Assembly (NCBI RefSeq): GCF_050314255.1
Contig: NZ_JBNPMZ010000004.1
Coordinates: 1-64,000 of the forward strand
DNA from: Claveliimonas sp034178805
Lineage (GTDB): Bacteria; Bacillota; Clostridia; Lachnospirales; Lachnospiraceae
Length of the DNA: 64,000 nt
Direction: 5' to 3'
Positions 1 to 8,017 of the stretch are shown here, in pieces. Both the position numbers and the translations under genes were made by a program. Position 1 is the stretch's first letter, and each line of letters opens with the position of its first letter. A model generated the notes under the pieces. The model saw nothing but the letters and a program-made list of their open reading frames with translations, searched no databases and had not been told where the DNA came from.

Positions 1-10
1 TAAAAAAAGA

Positions 11-46
11 AAAACCCCTTACGCCAATCATAGCGTAAGGGGTTTT
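11..46 (-). terminator. Intrinsic terminator of ppdK
   Basis: A 14-bp perfect stem (11-24 with 33-46) and an 8-base loop lie 45 bases past the ppdK stop. Read on the minus strand it is followed by an A/T-rich tract ending in a run of T (complement of the A run at 2-8), the form of a Rho-independent terminator. Confidence 0.85.
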
Positions 47-90
47 CTATATAAGCTAATTAATTTCAGATACCTGTCACCAGCGGTGCA

Positions 91-2715
91 CTACTTCTGA
101 GCTATAGCAGCCTGTGCTGCTGCCAGACGAGCGATCGGTACACGGAACGGTGAGCATGATACATAGTCAAGACCGATCTTGTTGCAGAATTCTACAGAAG
201 ATGGATCTCCACCGTGCTCTCCACAGATACCGATGTGAAGGTTCGGATTAACCGGTTTTCCTAATTTGATAGCTGTTTCCATTAACTTACCAACACCTGT
301 CTGGTCAAGTTTTGCAAATGGATCGTTCTCGTAGATCTTAGCATCATAGTATGCATCAAGGAACTTACCAGCATCGTCACGGGAGAATCCGAATGTCATC
401 TGTGTCAGGTCGTTTGTACCGAAGCAGAAGAAGTCAGCTTCTTTTGCGATCTCATCAGCTGTAAGAGCAGCTCTTGGGATCTCGATCATTGTACCAACTT
501 CGTACTCAAGCTCAATACCTGCTGCAGCGATCTCAGCGTCTGCTGTCTCAACTACGAATTTCTTAACGTATTTCAGCTCTTTGATCTCGCCAACAAGCGG
601 AATCATGATCTCCGGTTTAACATTCCATTCCGGATGAGCTTTCTTTACATTGATAGCTGCACGGATAACAGCTTTTGTCTGCATCTTAGCAATTTCAGGA
701 TAAGTAACTGCAAGACGGCATCCACGATGTCCCATCATTGGGTTGAATTCGTGTAATCCATCGATGATTGTCTTAATCTGTTCTACAGTCTTGCCCTGAG
801 CATCTGCCAGTTTCTTGATGTCCTCTTCCTCTGTAGGAACGAACTCATGAAGCGGCGGATCAAGGAAACGGATAGTAACCGGATTTCCTTCCAGTGCTGT
901 GTAAAGTGCTTCGAAGTCTCCCTGCTGATATGGAAGGATCTTCTCAAGTGCTGCTTCTCTTTCTTCTACTGTATCAGAACAGATCATCTCACGGAATGCA
1001 GCAATTCTGTCTTCCTCGAAGAACATATGCTCTGTACGGCAAAGTCCGATACCCTCTGCACCAAGCTCTACAGCTTTCTTAGCATCTGCAGGTGTATCTG
1101 CATTTGTACGAACTTTTAATGTTCTGTATTTGTCTGCCCAAGCCATGATTCTTCCGAACTCACCGGCGATTGTAGCATCAACAGTAGGAATGATTCCATC
1201 ATAGATGTTACCTGTTGTACCATCGATAGAGATTGCATCTCCTTCATGGAATTCTTTTCCTGCTAATGTAAATTTCTTATTTGCCTCGTCCATAGCGATG
1301 TCGCCGCATCCGGATACACAGCATGTACCCATACCACGAGCAACAACGGCAGCGTGAGATGTCATACCACCACGAACTGTCAGGATACCCTGAGCAGATT
1401 TCATACCTGTAATGTCTTCCGGTGATGTCTCAAGACGAACAAGAACAACTTTTTCTCCTCTTGCAGCCCACTCTACAGCATCTTCAGCTGTGAATACAAC
1501 CTTACCGCAAGCAGCACCCGGAGAAGCTCCAAGTCCTTTGCCCATTGGTGTAGCAGCCTTGAGTGCAGCAGCATCAAACTGTGGGTGAAGCAGTGTATCC
1601 AGGTTACGTGGATCGATCATTGCTACTGCCTCTTCCTCTGTTCTCATACCTTCATCAACAAGGTCACATGCAATCTTCAGAGCAGCCTGAGCTGTTCTCT
1701 TACCATTACGTGTCTGCAGCATGTAGAGTTTCTTATTCTCAACAGTAAACTCCATATCCTGCATATCTCTATAGTGATCTTCAAGAGTCTTGCATACCTG
1801 TGTAAACTGTGCAAATGCTTCCGGGAATTCCTCTTCCATCTTAGCGATCGGCATAGGTGTACGAACACCTGCAACTACGTCTTCACCCTGAGCATTGATC
1901 AGGAACTCACCCATCAGCTTCTTCTCGCCTGTAGCAGGGTCACGTGTAAATGCAACACCTGTACCACAGTCATCACCCATGTTACCAAATGCCATGGACT
2001 GTACATTAACAGCAGTTCCCCAGGAATACGGGATATCATTGTCACGACGGTATACGTTGGCACGCGGGTTGTCCCATGAACGGAATACAGCTTTTACAGC
2101 TCCCATCAACTGTTCCTTCGGATCATCCGGGAAGTCTGCGCCGATTTTTTCTTTATATTCAGCTTTGAACTGTGCAGCCAGCTCTTTTAAATCTTCTGCT
2201 GTCAGCTCAACGTCGAATGTAACACCTCTGTCAGCTTTCATCTTATCGATCAGCTCTTCGAAGTATTTCTTTCCAACTTCCATAACTACGTCAGAATACA
2301 TCTGAATAAATCTTCTATAGCAGTCCCAAGCCCAACGCGGATTGCCGGATTTCTCAGCAATAACATTAACAACAGTCTCATTAAGACCAAGATTCAGGAT
2401 TGTGTCCATCATACCTGGCATGGAAGCTCTGGCACCGGAACGAACGGATACAAGAAGCGGATTCTCGCTGTCACCAAATTTCTTGCCTGTTACTTCTTCC
2501 ATCTTAACGATGGCTTCCATAATCTGTTCCATAATCTCGTCATTGATCTTTCTTCCGTCTTCATAGTACTGTGTACAAGCTTCTGTTGTGATAGTGAAGC
2601 CCTGTGGTACCGGAAGACCCAAGCTTGTCATCTCAGCAAGGTTAGCACCTTTACCACCAAGAAGGTTTCTCATGGTTGCGTTACCTTCTGTAAACATATA
2701 AACCCATTTTGCCAT
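91..2715 (-). CDS. ppdK: Pyruvate, phosphate dikinase
   Basis: Cytosolic enzyme interconverting pyruvate + ATP + phosphate and PEP + AMP + PPi; in anaerobic Firmicutes it works in PPi-linked glycolysis or gluconeogenesis. The 874-residue product has the N-terminal ATP-grasp domain (opening MAKWVYMF, then LLGGKGANLAEM), the central phosphohistidine swivel domain with GGMTSHAA (His454) and the C-terminal PEP-binding barrel with GICGEHGGDP (Cys831). Both positions agree with the well-studied clostridial enzyme (His455/Cys831) to within one residue. The frame stays open upstream to 2793, but that stretch coincides with a promoter, and AGGAGG sits 10 bases before the ATG at 2715, so the shorter start is preferred. 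It is monocistronic, with its own promoter and terminator. Confidence 0.97.
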   Translation of the reverse strand: MAKWVYMFTEGNATMRNLLGGKGANLAEMTSLGLPVPQGFTITTEACTQYYEDGRKINDEIMEQIMEAIVKMEEVTGKKFGDSENPLLVSVRSGARASMPGMMDTILNLGLNETVVNVIAEKSGNPRWAWDCYRRFIQMYSDVVMEVGKKYFEELIDKMKADRGVTFDVELTAEDLKELAAQFKAEYKEKIGADFPDDPKEQLMGAVKAVFRSWDNPRANVYRRDNDIPYSWGTAVNVQSMAFGNMGDDCGTGVAFTRDPATGEKKLMGEFLINAQGEDVVAGVRTPMPIAKMEEEFPEAFAQFTQVCKTLEDHYRDMQDMEFTVENKKLYMLQTRNGKRTAQAALKIACDLVDEGMRTEEEAVAMIDPRNLDTLLHPQFDAAALKAATPMGKGLGASPGAACGKVVFTAEDAVEWAARGEKVVLVRLETSPEDITGMKSAQGILTVRGGMTSHAAVVARGMGTCCVSGCGDIAMDEANKKFTLAGKEFHEGDAISIDGTTGNIYDGIIPTVDATIAGEFGRIMAWADKYRTLKVRTNADTPADAKKAVELGAEGIGLCRTEHMFFEEDRIAAFREMICSDTVEEREAALEKILPYQQGDFEALYTALEGNPVTIRFLDPPLHEFVPTEEEDIKKLADAQGKTVEQIKTIIDGLHEFNPMMGHRGCRLAVTYPEIAKMQTKAVIRAAINVKKAHPEWNVKPEIMIPLVGEIKELKYVKKFVVETADAEIAAAGIELEYEVGTMIEIPRAALTADEIAKEADFFCFGTNDLTQMTFGFSRDDAGKFLDAYYDAKIYENDPFAKLDQTGVGKLMETAIKLGKPVNPNLHIGICGEHGGDPSSVEFCNKIGLDYVSCSPFRVPIARLAAAQAAIAQK

Positions 2716-2764
2716 TTTGTCATGACCTCCTAAACTAAAATTTGCTTTGTAAGTCGCATCTAAT

Positions 2765-2793
2765 ATTTTACTATTTTTGCCAGTATTCGTCAA
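2765..2793 (-). promoter_or_regulatory. Sigma-A-type promoter of ppdK
   Basis: On the minus strand TTGACG (2788-2793), a 17-base spacer and TAAAAT (2765-2770) form a near-consensus promoter about 50 bases before the chosen ppdK start. Its position rules out translation from the ATG at 2793. Confidence 0.75.
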
Positions 2794-2821
2794 GTCGTAG
2801 CAAAAGCAAAATGTTTTTTTA

Positions 2822-3442
2822 TTACTCGGCTGTGCTTCCGCCTTCCAGAAGATATTTTACAAACTCTCCTGCCATCTCCTGATTCTGACAGGTCACCGGA
2901 ACTGCCACATAGATTTCATTATAAGATACCAGATTTATAAACCCGGGAAGACTGTCTTTTGAAAGCCGGATTCCATAATCTAAAATTCTTTCATCCGCTT
3001 CCCGACTCTCGTCCTTCAGCACCTCTTTCATACTTTGGAATCCCTCCTGGGAACTGTACTCTTCATAGACATCCCCGGTGCATATCAGAACATCTACCGC
3101 TTCCGCGCCGATCAACGTTGTCAAAACCGTCTCCTGTGACGTCGTTCCATCTGCTTCCGGCACATTTGCTTTCACGCGGATAACACCGTCTTTTTCTGTG
3201 ATTCCACAATATCCGGCAAAATCTTCTGCCAGCTCCTGTGCCTTCTGACTGTCACCCCCGACTACCGCTACATTGAGAAGCACGTTAGTGTGGGCCCCTT
3301 TGTACATCATAACTCCAAGCCATATCAGTGCAATCACTGCCGCCGCACCAAATAGCCACATTTTATAATACATCCAGAGATATTCTGCCTTTTGCAGAAA
3401 TGTCATCTCCTTCCATTTTTTCTTCACAATTTCTTCTTCCAT
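2822..3442 (-). CDS. Single-pass membrane protein of unknown function
   Basis: 206 residues. The N-terminus is basic and cytosolic (KKKWKEMT, then an aromatic LWMYYKMW stretch), followed by one hydrophobic segment at about residues 31-48 and a soluble domain of about 155 residues predicted to be outside. That domain has alternating hydrophobic strands (VLLNVAVVGG, DVLICTGDVY, NEIYVAVPV) and a closing helix, loosely recalling the fold of extracellular binding proteins. No catalytic motif is visible and I do not recognise the family. AGAGG lies 9 bases before the ATG. It is divergent from the yesL-like gene with a 72-base gap, so the two may share control. The stop is about 28 bases from the ppdK promoter. 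Confidence 0.7.
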   Translation of the reverse strand: MEEEIVKKKWKEMTFLQKAEYLWMYYKMWLFGAAAVIALIWLGVMMYKGAHTNVLLNVAVVGGDSQKAQELAEDFAGYCGITEKDGVIRVKANVPEADGTTSQETVLTTLIGAEAVDVLICTGDVYEEYSSQEGFQSMKEVLKDESREADERILDYGIRLSKDSLPGFINLVSYNEIYVAVPVTCQNQEMAGEFVKYLLEGGSTAE

Positions 3443-3457
3443 ATGTTTTGCCTCTCA

Positions 3458-3486
3458 TTGATTTTATCTGTAATTTCCATTATACT
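3458..3486 (+). promoter_or_regulatory. Promoter of the yesL-like gene
   Basis: TTGATT (3458-3463), 17 bases, then TATACT (3481-3486), 28 bases before the chosen ATG at 3515. The divergent gene's start region overlaps it. Confidence 0.6.
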
Positions 3487-3514
3487 ATTTCCAAAGGAAA
3501 AGAGGTATGTTTTT

Positions 3515-4177
3515 ATGAATCGATTATTTAGCTATGACAACCCGGTTATGCAGTTTATTTCCAAAATATTTGATCTGGTCATTTTGAACCTGATATTTAT
3601 CTTCAGCTGCATTCCCGTATTTACTGTTGGTGCATCTTTGTGCGCCCTCAACTATGTTTCCCTGAAAATGGTCAGAAACGAAGACCCCTATATCTGGAAG
3701 AATTTCTGGGAATCCTTCCGCCAGAATTTTAAACAGGGCACTCTTGTCTGGATCCTGACTTTGCTGGTATGCACATTTCTGGGAATGGATTTTTACATTA
3801 TTAATTCGCAGGACACTACCATGTTTGCGGTAATCCGTGTGCTTCTCTGGATCATCTGCGTTATCCTGCTCAGTATGTTCCTGTATGTATTTCCCATTAT
3901 TTCACATTTCGTCTGCAGTACCAGACAGGCGATTAAGAATGCCCTGCTTATGAGCATTGGTCACCTTCCATATACCGCTGTTCTGCTGCTGGTATGCGGA
4001 GGCATCGTGTATCTGTGTGCCATATCTGCAAATGCATTTGCCATTACCATTGTCTTAAGCGGCATCTGCGGCTTTTCTGTAATGTCATTTTCCGCCTGTC
4101 TTCTGTTTAACCGTATTTTTAAGAAATACGAGCCCGAAGAGACTGTCACGGAAGAAATGATACCGGAAGAGTTATAA
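3515..4177 (+). CDS. YesL-like (DUF624) membrane protein
   Basis: 220 residues with five or so hydrophobic segments. The opening NRLFSYDNPVMQFISKIFDLVILNLIFI and the following CIPVFTVGASLCALNYVSLKM are characteristic of the YesL/DUF624 family, which in Firmicutes is usually found with carbohydrate ABC transporters and is suspected of a role in polysaccharide uptake, without a proven function. The start at 3515 is preferred over the longer open frame because an AAAGGAAAAGAGG site precedes it and a promoter ends at 3486. It ends convergently with the acetyltransferase gene, sharing 6 bases. The sugar ABC locus begins 700 bases downstream on the other strand, which fits the family's usual company. 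Confidence 0.8.
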   Translation: MNRLFSYDNPVMQFISKIFDLVILNLIFIFSCIPVFTVGASLCALNYVSLKMVRNEDPYIWKNFWESFRQNFKQGTLVWILTLLVCTFLGMDFYIINSQDTTMFAVIRVLLWIICVILLSMFLYVFPIISHFVCSTRQAIKNALLMSIGHLPYTAVLLLVCGGIVYLCAISANAFAITIVLSGICGFSVMSFSACLLFNRIFKKYEPEETVTEEMIPEEL

Positions 4178-4187
4178 GCTCTTCCGG
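4163..4187. terminator. Hairpin across convergent stop codons
   Basis: A perfect 9-bp stem, CCGGAAGAG with CTCTTCCGG around a 7-base loop, covers the stop codons of both the yesL-like and acetyltransferase genes. There is no T run on either side, so it may block or stabilise 3' ends rather than act as a classical terminator. Confidence 0.5.
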
Positions 4188-4723
4188 ACTCTGCACGGAT
4201 TCCCATACGCAACAACATTTGCAGGAATATCCTTTGTCACCACACTTCCCGCTCCAATGGTTGTATTTTCTCCTATTGTGACACCCGGAAGAATAATTAC
4301 TCCGGCTCCCAGCCACACACCGTTTCCGATACGTACAGACTTGTTAAACTGCATGCCCTGTTTTCGGAGTTCAGCCTCCAGCGGATGTCCCGCAGTGGCA
4401 ATCGTCACATTCGGTCCGATCATCACATCATCCCCAATATAAACATCTGCATCATCAACCAGCGTCAGATTAAAGTTCGCATATACACGATTTCCCAGAT
4501 GTGTATTCTTTCCCCAGTTGGCACGAAGAGGCGGCTCAATCACGCAACCCTCTCCCATATCTCCCAACAGCTTTTTCAGTATCCTCTGCTGGCCCTCACG
4601 ATCAGAAGGTTTCATGCTGTTATACTCATACATCAAATCATTACATTCCCACTGCAGCTCAAATAATTCTGCATCCATGCTATTATACATTTCCCCACTT
4701 TTGATTATTTCTTCTGTAACCAT
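4172..4723 (-). CDS. Maltose/galactoside O-acetyltransferase-type enzyme
   Basis: 183-residue left-handed beta-helix acetyltransferase of the Maa/LacA/NodL family, which transfers acetyl from acetyl-CoA to a sugar hydroxyl. The N-terminal helical part carries SGEMYNSMDAEL, the family's N-terminal signature. Hexapeptide repeats run from about residue 70 (NRVYANFNLTLVDDADVYIGDDVMIGPNVTI) to the end (GAGVIILPGVTIGENTTIGAGSVVTKDI). The catalytic His is in TAGHPLE, and the closing VVAYGNPCRVRK is typical. Substrate cannot be told from sequence. The gene converges on the yesL-like gene and lies upstream of nothing it obviously shares an operon with. Confidence 0.9.
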   Translation of the reverse strand: MVTEEIIKSGEMYNSMDAELFELQWECNDLMYEYNSMKPSDREGQQRILKKLLGDMGEGCVIEPPLRANWGKNTHLGNRVYANFNLTLVDDADVYIGDDVMIGPNVTIATAGHPLEAELRKQGMQFNKSVRIGNGVWLGAGVIILPGVTIGENTTIGAGSVVTKDIPANVVAYGNPCRVRKSL

Positions 4724-4807
4724 CTATACATCCTTTCCTGCAAGTCGCATTATTTACTTATGAAAATATTTGTATATCCGAGCAGTCTTCCCTCACGGGC
4801 GGATTGT

Positions 4808-4837
4808 AAAAAAGGGGAAGGATGTTACTCCTTCCCC
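4808..4837 (-). terminator. Terminator of the sugar ABC/GH operon
   Basis: A 9-bp stem GGGGAAGGA/TCCTTCCCC (4814-4822 with 4829-4837) lies 21 bases past the last permease stop, followed on the minus strand by six T residues. It marks the end of the operon that begins with the glycosidase at 11237. Confidence 0.85.
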
Positions 4838-4857
4838 CTGATAATTCAGGTTTTCTC

Positions 4858-5685
4858 CTAACCTTTGATTCCTGACTGTGCCACACCTTCAATGAACTGC
4901 TTCTGGAAGATGAAGAACAGAACGATGATCGGGATAACCGCCATAACTGCTCCGGCCATCTGCATCGGATATTTGGTCGTATACTGTCCCTGCAGTGTGG
5001 AAAGTGCAGGACCCAGAGTCATCATCTTCGGAGATGTATTGACGATCAACGGCCACATAAAGTCATTCCATGCGAACTTCGCTGTGAAGATAACCAGTGA
5101 TACAATACCCGGTTTCGTCAGCGGAAGCATAATCTTTCCGAATATCTGGAATCTGTTACATCCGTCAAGAAGCGCTGCTTCTTCCAATTCCTTCGGCAGT
5201 GACATGAAGAACTGACGCAGAAGGAAGGTTCCGAATGCACTGAACAGATTCGGCAGGAATAATGCCGGAATCGTGTCAAGAAGACCAAGCTTCTGGATAA
5301 TCTGATACTGAGGAATCAGGAAAATCTGACCCGGCACCATGAGTACTGACAGAATCAGCACAAATATGAAATTCTTAAACGGGAACTCCAGTCTTGCAAA
5401 TGCATAAGCTGCCATAGAACAGAAGCCCACCTGTACTACTGTTGTTACCAGAGTAGAAATAATAGTATTCAGGTATACTCTTGCAAACGGGAGTGCCGTT
5501 ACGATCTGTTTATAAGCATCCAACAGGAATTTCTTCGGGAAAATCGTAGGCGGTATCTGCATCGCCTCACCTACTGTTTTAAAGGAGGTAAGCACCATCC
5601 AGACAAACGGAAATACCGTTATTCCGATTCCAAGGAGAAGCGCCAGATGAATGAGTAATTTTTTTCCACTTGCTTTACTTTTCAC
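4858..5685 (-). CDS. Carbohydrate ABC transporter permease (MalG type)
   Basis: 275-residue inner-membrane permease of the CUT1 class, with six transmembrane helices. The first is near the N-terminus (LLIHLALLLGIGITVFPFVWM). The EAA loop that docks on the ATPase is EEAALLDGCNRFQIFGKIMLPLTKPG at about residues 165-190. The closing QKQFIEGVAQSGIKG is typical of MalG-family C-termini. It starts with GTG behind GGAGGGGAAGAAA, 12 bases after the partner permease. No ATPase subunit is encoded in this locus, so it probably uses a shared MsmK/UgpC-type ATPase made elsewhere, which is common in Firmicutes. Confidence 0.92.
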   Translation of the reverse strand: MKSKASGKKLLIHLALLLGIGITVFPFVWMVLTSFKTVGEAMQIPPTIFPKKFLLDAYKQIVTALPFARVYLNTIISTLVTTVVQVGFCSMAAYAFARLEFPFKNFIFVLILSVLMVPGQIFLIPQYQIIQKLGLLDTIPALFLPNLFSAFGTFLLRQFFMSLPKELEEAALLDGCNRFQIFGKIMLPLTKPGIVSLVIFTAKFAWNDFMWPLIVNTSPKMMTLGPALSTLQGQYTTKYPMQMAGAVMAVIPIIVLFFIFQKQFIEGVAQSGIKG

Positions 5686-5697
5686 TTTCTTCCCCTC

Positions 5698-6624
5698 CTA
5701 ATCGTAATTAACCCATTTTTTCTGTCCGACAAGCTGAATCACAGTTACAATCATGATAACTGCAAAGATCAGGATGGAGATTGCTGCTGCATATCCTTTA
5801 TATCCATAATCAAATGCCTGTCTGTAGAACAGCATAACTACTGTCTGCGTATCTGCATACGCCGGACTTGTCTTGGCTATCATCATGTAGATAACATCGA
5901 ATGTCTGGAAACCACTGATGATACTTGTAATCATTACAAAGAAAATCGTCGGAGTCAGCATCGGTATTGTTATCTTAAAAAACTGCTGTATAGAACCGGC
6001 ACCATCGATGGCAGCTGCCTCATAATATGATTTGGATATGCCCTGCATACCTGCCAGAAGAATAATCATATTATATCCCACGGTCATCCACAATCCTACG
6101 ATCATAATCATGAAAAGCGCCGTTTTCGGATCGGTCAGCCAGCCATGGCCTTTTCCTCCCATAGCTCTGATTGCACTATTCAGAATACCCATTTTCTCGT
6201 TGTAAATCCATTTCCACACCATAGCAACGGCTGCTGCCATCGTTACAGAAGGAAGGAAATACAGGGTACGGTATATGGAAGTTCCTTTGATCTTGGAGTT
6301 CAGAAGAGCAGCAATAAATATGGACAGGAATAATCCAACCGGCACTGTAAAGATTACATACTTCAGTGTATTGCCAAAAGTCTTCCACACTTCTTTATCA
6401 TGAATCAGTTCCACATAGTTCTGCAGTCCGATAAATGTTGTTACATTAAACTTATTTACATCGTTAAAACTAAACCACACGTTCTGAATAAACGGCCAGA
6501 TATAAAAGACGAAAAGTCCAATAGTTACAGGTGCAATAAATACATATGCTGCAAACCAGTCTTTTTTGGCGCGCTTACTCGCCCGTTTTTTAGGTACTAC
6601 TGCTTTTGCTTTGCTTTCAGCCAT
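5698..6624 (-). CDS. Carbohydrate ABC transporter permease (MalF type)
   Basis: 308 residues; a basic N-terminus (KKRASKRAKKDWF) precedes the first helix, then six transmembrane segments. FIWPFIQNVWFSFNDVN-type wording, NYVELIHDKEVWKTFGNTL and the EAA loop YYEAAAIDGAGSIQQFFKITIP are standard for CUT1 MalF/LacF permeases. It pairs with the downstream MalG-type permease and the upstream lipoprotein to import an oligosaccharide or glycoside. AGGTGA precedes the ATG. The substrate is inferred only from the neighbouring glycosidase and oxidoreductase. Confidence 0.92.
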   Translation of the reverse strand: MAESKAKAVVPKKRASKRAKKDWFAAYVFIAPVTIGLFVFYIWPFIQNVWFSFNDVNKFNVTTFIGLQNYVELIHDKEVWKTFGNTLKYVIFTVPVGLFLSIFIAALLNSKIKGTSIYRTLYFLPSVTMAAAVAMVWKWIYNEKMGILNSAIRAMGGKGHGWLTDPKTALFMIMIVGLWMTVGYNMIILLAGMQGISKSYYEAAAIDGAGSIQQFFKITIPMLTPTIFFVMITSIISGFQTFDVIYMMIAKTSPAYADTQTVVMLFYRQAFDYGYKGYAAAISILIFAVIMIVTVIQLVGQKKWVNYD

Positions 6625-6646
6625 AAAATCACCTACTTAACTGTTA

Positions 6647-7930
6647 CTATTTTGCAAGTAACGCATCTGCCTCTGCTTTCAGTTCCTTACAAACATCTGC
6701 TAATGGCTGTTCTCCATTGTATGCTTTCTGAAGATAAGTAGCTTCTAAATCGTATAACTCTGCTGCTACGTTACATACCGGAAGTGGATATGCAATATCT
6801 GCATGGTTTGTATATGCTGCAAGGTTGTAATCCGGATTGGATTTTGCAAAATATTCCTGTGCATCTGTTCTTGCAGAAATAACTACACCAGTTTCTCCCT
6901 GAATCTTCTGAGCTTCTGCGCTTCCAAGCCAGATTGCGAAATCAATTGCTGCTTCTTTGTTCTTGCTTCCTTCGTATACTGCATATCCCAGACCATTGAT
7001 ACAGTTATCTTCGATTCCGTTAAATGTAGGAATCTCAACGCAGTCGATCTTATCTGCGATTGCATCGTTTCCTGCATATTCAGGAACCATGTAAGAACCT
7101 GCAAAGTTCATAGCTGTCTGTCCACCCTCGAACATAGCATCTGCGGATGTCTCAGCAAGTGCTGCTGCGCTTGGTGAAAGCTCTTTGTCGATCATGTCGA
7201 TCCAGCACTGGATACCTTCCTGTGTCTTAGGATCGTCATATCCTGTCTCTGTCTTATCATCGTTCAGAATGTATCCGCCATTAGCATATACAGTCTGATA
7301 ATACCATGTCTGGAAGTCAACCGGGCATGCAAATGGATATACACCATCATCTAATCCAGCTGCCTTTAAGTCTTCTGCTGTCTTTACCAGATCTTCGTAT
7401 GTCATATCATCTGTCGGGTATGCAACGCCTGCTTTGTCGAAGATCTCTTTGTTATACCACAGAGCATTAGTATCGAAGTCCTTCGGTACTGCATAGTTCT
7501 TGCCGTCACGAACATAGTTATTTACCAGTGCTTCCGGGAAGCTGTCATTGATATCAGATCCGCCGATTGCATCTGTCATATCTGCCAGGATTCCACCTTC
7601 TACATAAGAATCCAGGTGAAGTACGTTCAGCCAGAATACGTCCGGAGCCTTACCGCCTGTAGCAGCAGCCTCTAATTTTGTCCAGTACTCTCCTCCCTTA
7701 TAAGGTGTCAGCTGGATTTCAATTGTTACATTCTCATTTTCTTTCTGATATGCTTCTACAAGCTGTTCCATAGCCGGTCTCTGATTCTCATCCCAGATAC
7801 CAAATGTTAAGGTTGTCTTTCCGGATTCAGATCCGCCATCCTCAGATTTGCCGCCGCATCCTGCGAGCATAGTTACACTCATTGCTGCACAAAGTGTGAG
7901 TGCAGCTGCTTTTTTGAAGTTCTTTTTCAT
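6647..7930 (-). CDS. Sugar ABC transporter substrate-binding lipoprotein
   Basis: 427 residues. The N-terminal signal ends in the lipobox LAGC with Cys25 as the lipidation site, followed by a Gly/Ser/Glu linker. The rest is a family-1 (MalE-like) binding protein: TLTFGIWDENQRPAMEQLVEAYQKENENVTIE, KAPDVFWLNV, NYAVPKDFDTNALWYNKEIF and FAGSYMVPEY are all standard. The ATG at 7930 is chosen over the GTG three codons earlier because GGAGG is 10 bases from the ATG but only one base from the GTG. It captures the substrate outside the membrane for the two downstream permeases. Confidence 0.93.
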   Translation of the reverse strand: MKKNFKKAAALTLCAAMSVTMLAGCGGKSEDGGSESGKTTLTFGIWDENQRPAMEQLVEAYQKENENVTIEIQLTPYKGGEYWTKLEAAATGGKAPDVFWLNVLHLDSYVEGGILADMTDAIGGSDINDSFPEALVNNYVRDGKNYAVPKDFDTNALWYNKEIFDKAGVAYPTDDMTYEDLVKTAEDLKAAGLDDGVYPFACPVDFQTWYYQTVYANGGYILNDDKTETGYDDPKTQEGIQCWIDMIDKELSPSAAALAETSADAMFEGGQTAMNFAGSYMVPEYAGNDAIADKIDCVEIPTFNGIEDNCINGLGYAVYEGSKNKEAAIDFAIWLGSAEAQKIQGETGVVISARTDAQEYFAKSNPDYNLAAYTNHADIAYPLPVCNVAAELYDLEATYLQKAYNGEQPLADVCKELKAEADALLAK

Positions 7931-7981
7931 AGTCTTCACTCCTCCTTTTGAAAATAAAAGTATTAAAAAGTATCTATATGA

Positions 7982-8005
7982 AATCCCTCTCCTGGCCAGG
8001 GGATT
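7982..8005 (-). other. Intercistronic hairpin before the binding-protein gene
   Basis: AATCCC and GGGGATT flank a CCTGGCCAGG palindrome in the 87-base gap between the oxidoreductase and the binding-protein gene. There is no T run, so an mRNA-stabilising or processing stem is more likely than a terminator; such stems often raise binding-protein expression. Confidence 0.35.
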
Positions 8006-8017
8006 AACATATCCATA

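Noticed and set aside
1585..2079. Long plus-strand open frame antisense to ppdK
   Set aside because: It is the mirror of a strongly conserved ppdK, has no ribosome site and encodes a Cys/Leu-rich string with no domain.
2716..2793. N-terminal extension of ppdK from an ATG at 2793
   Set aside because: The segment coincides with a -35/-10 promoter, and a good ribosome site precedes the ATG at 2715.
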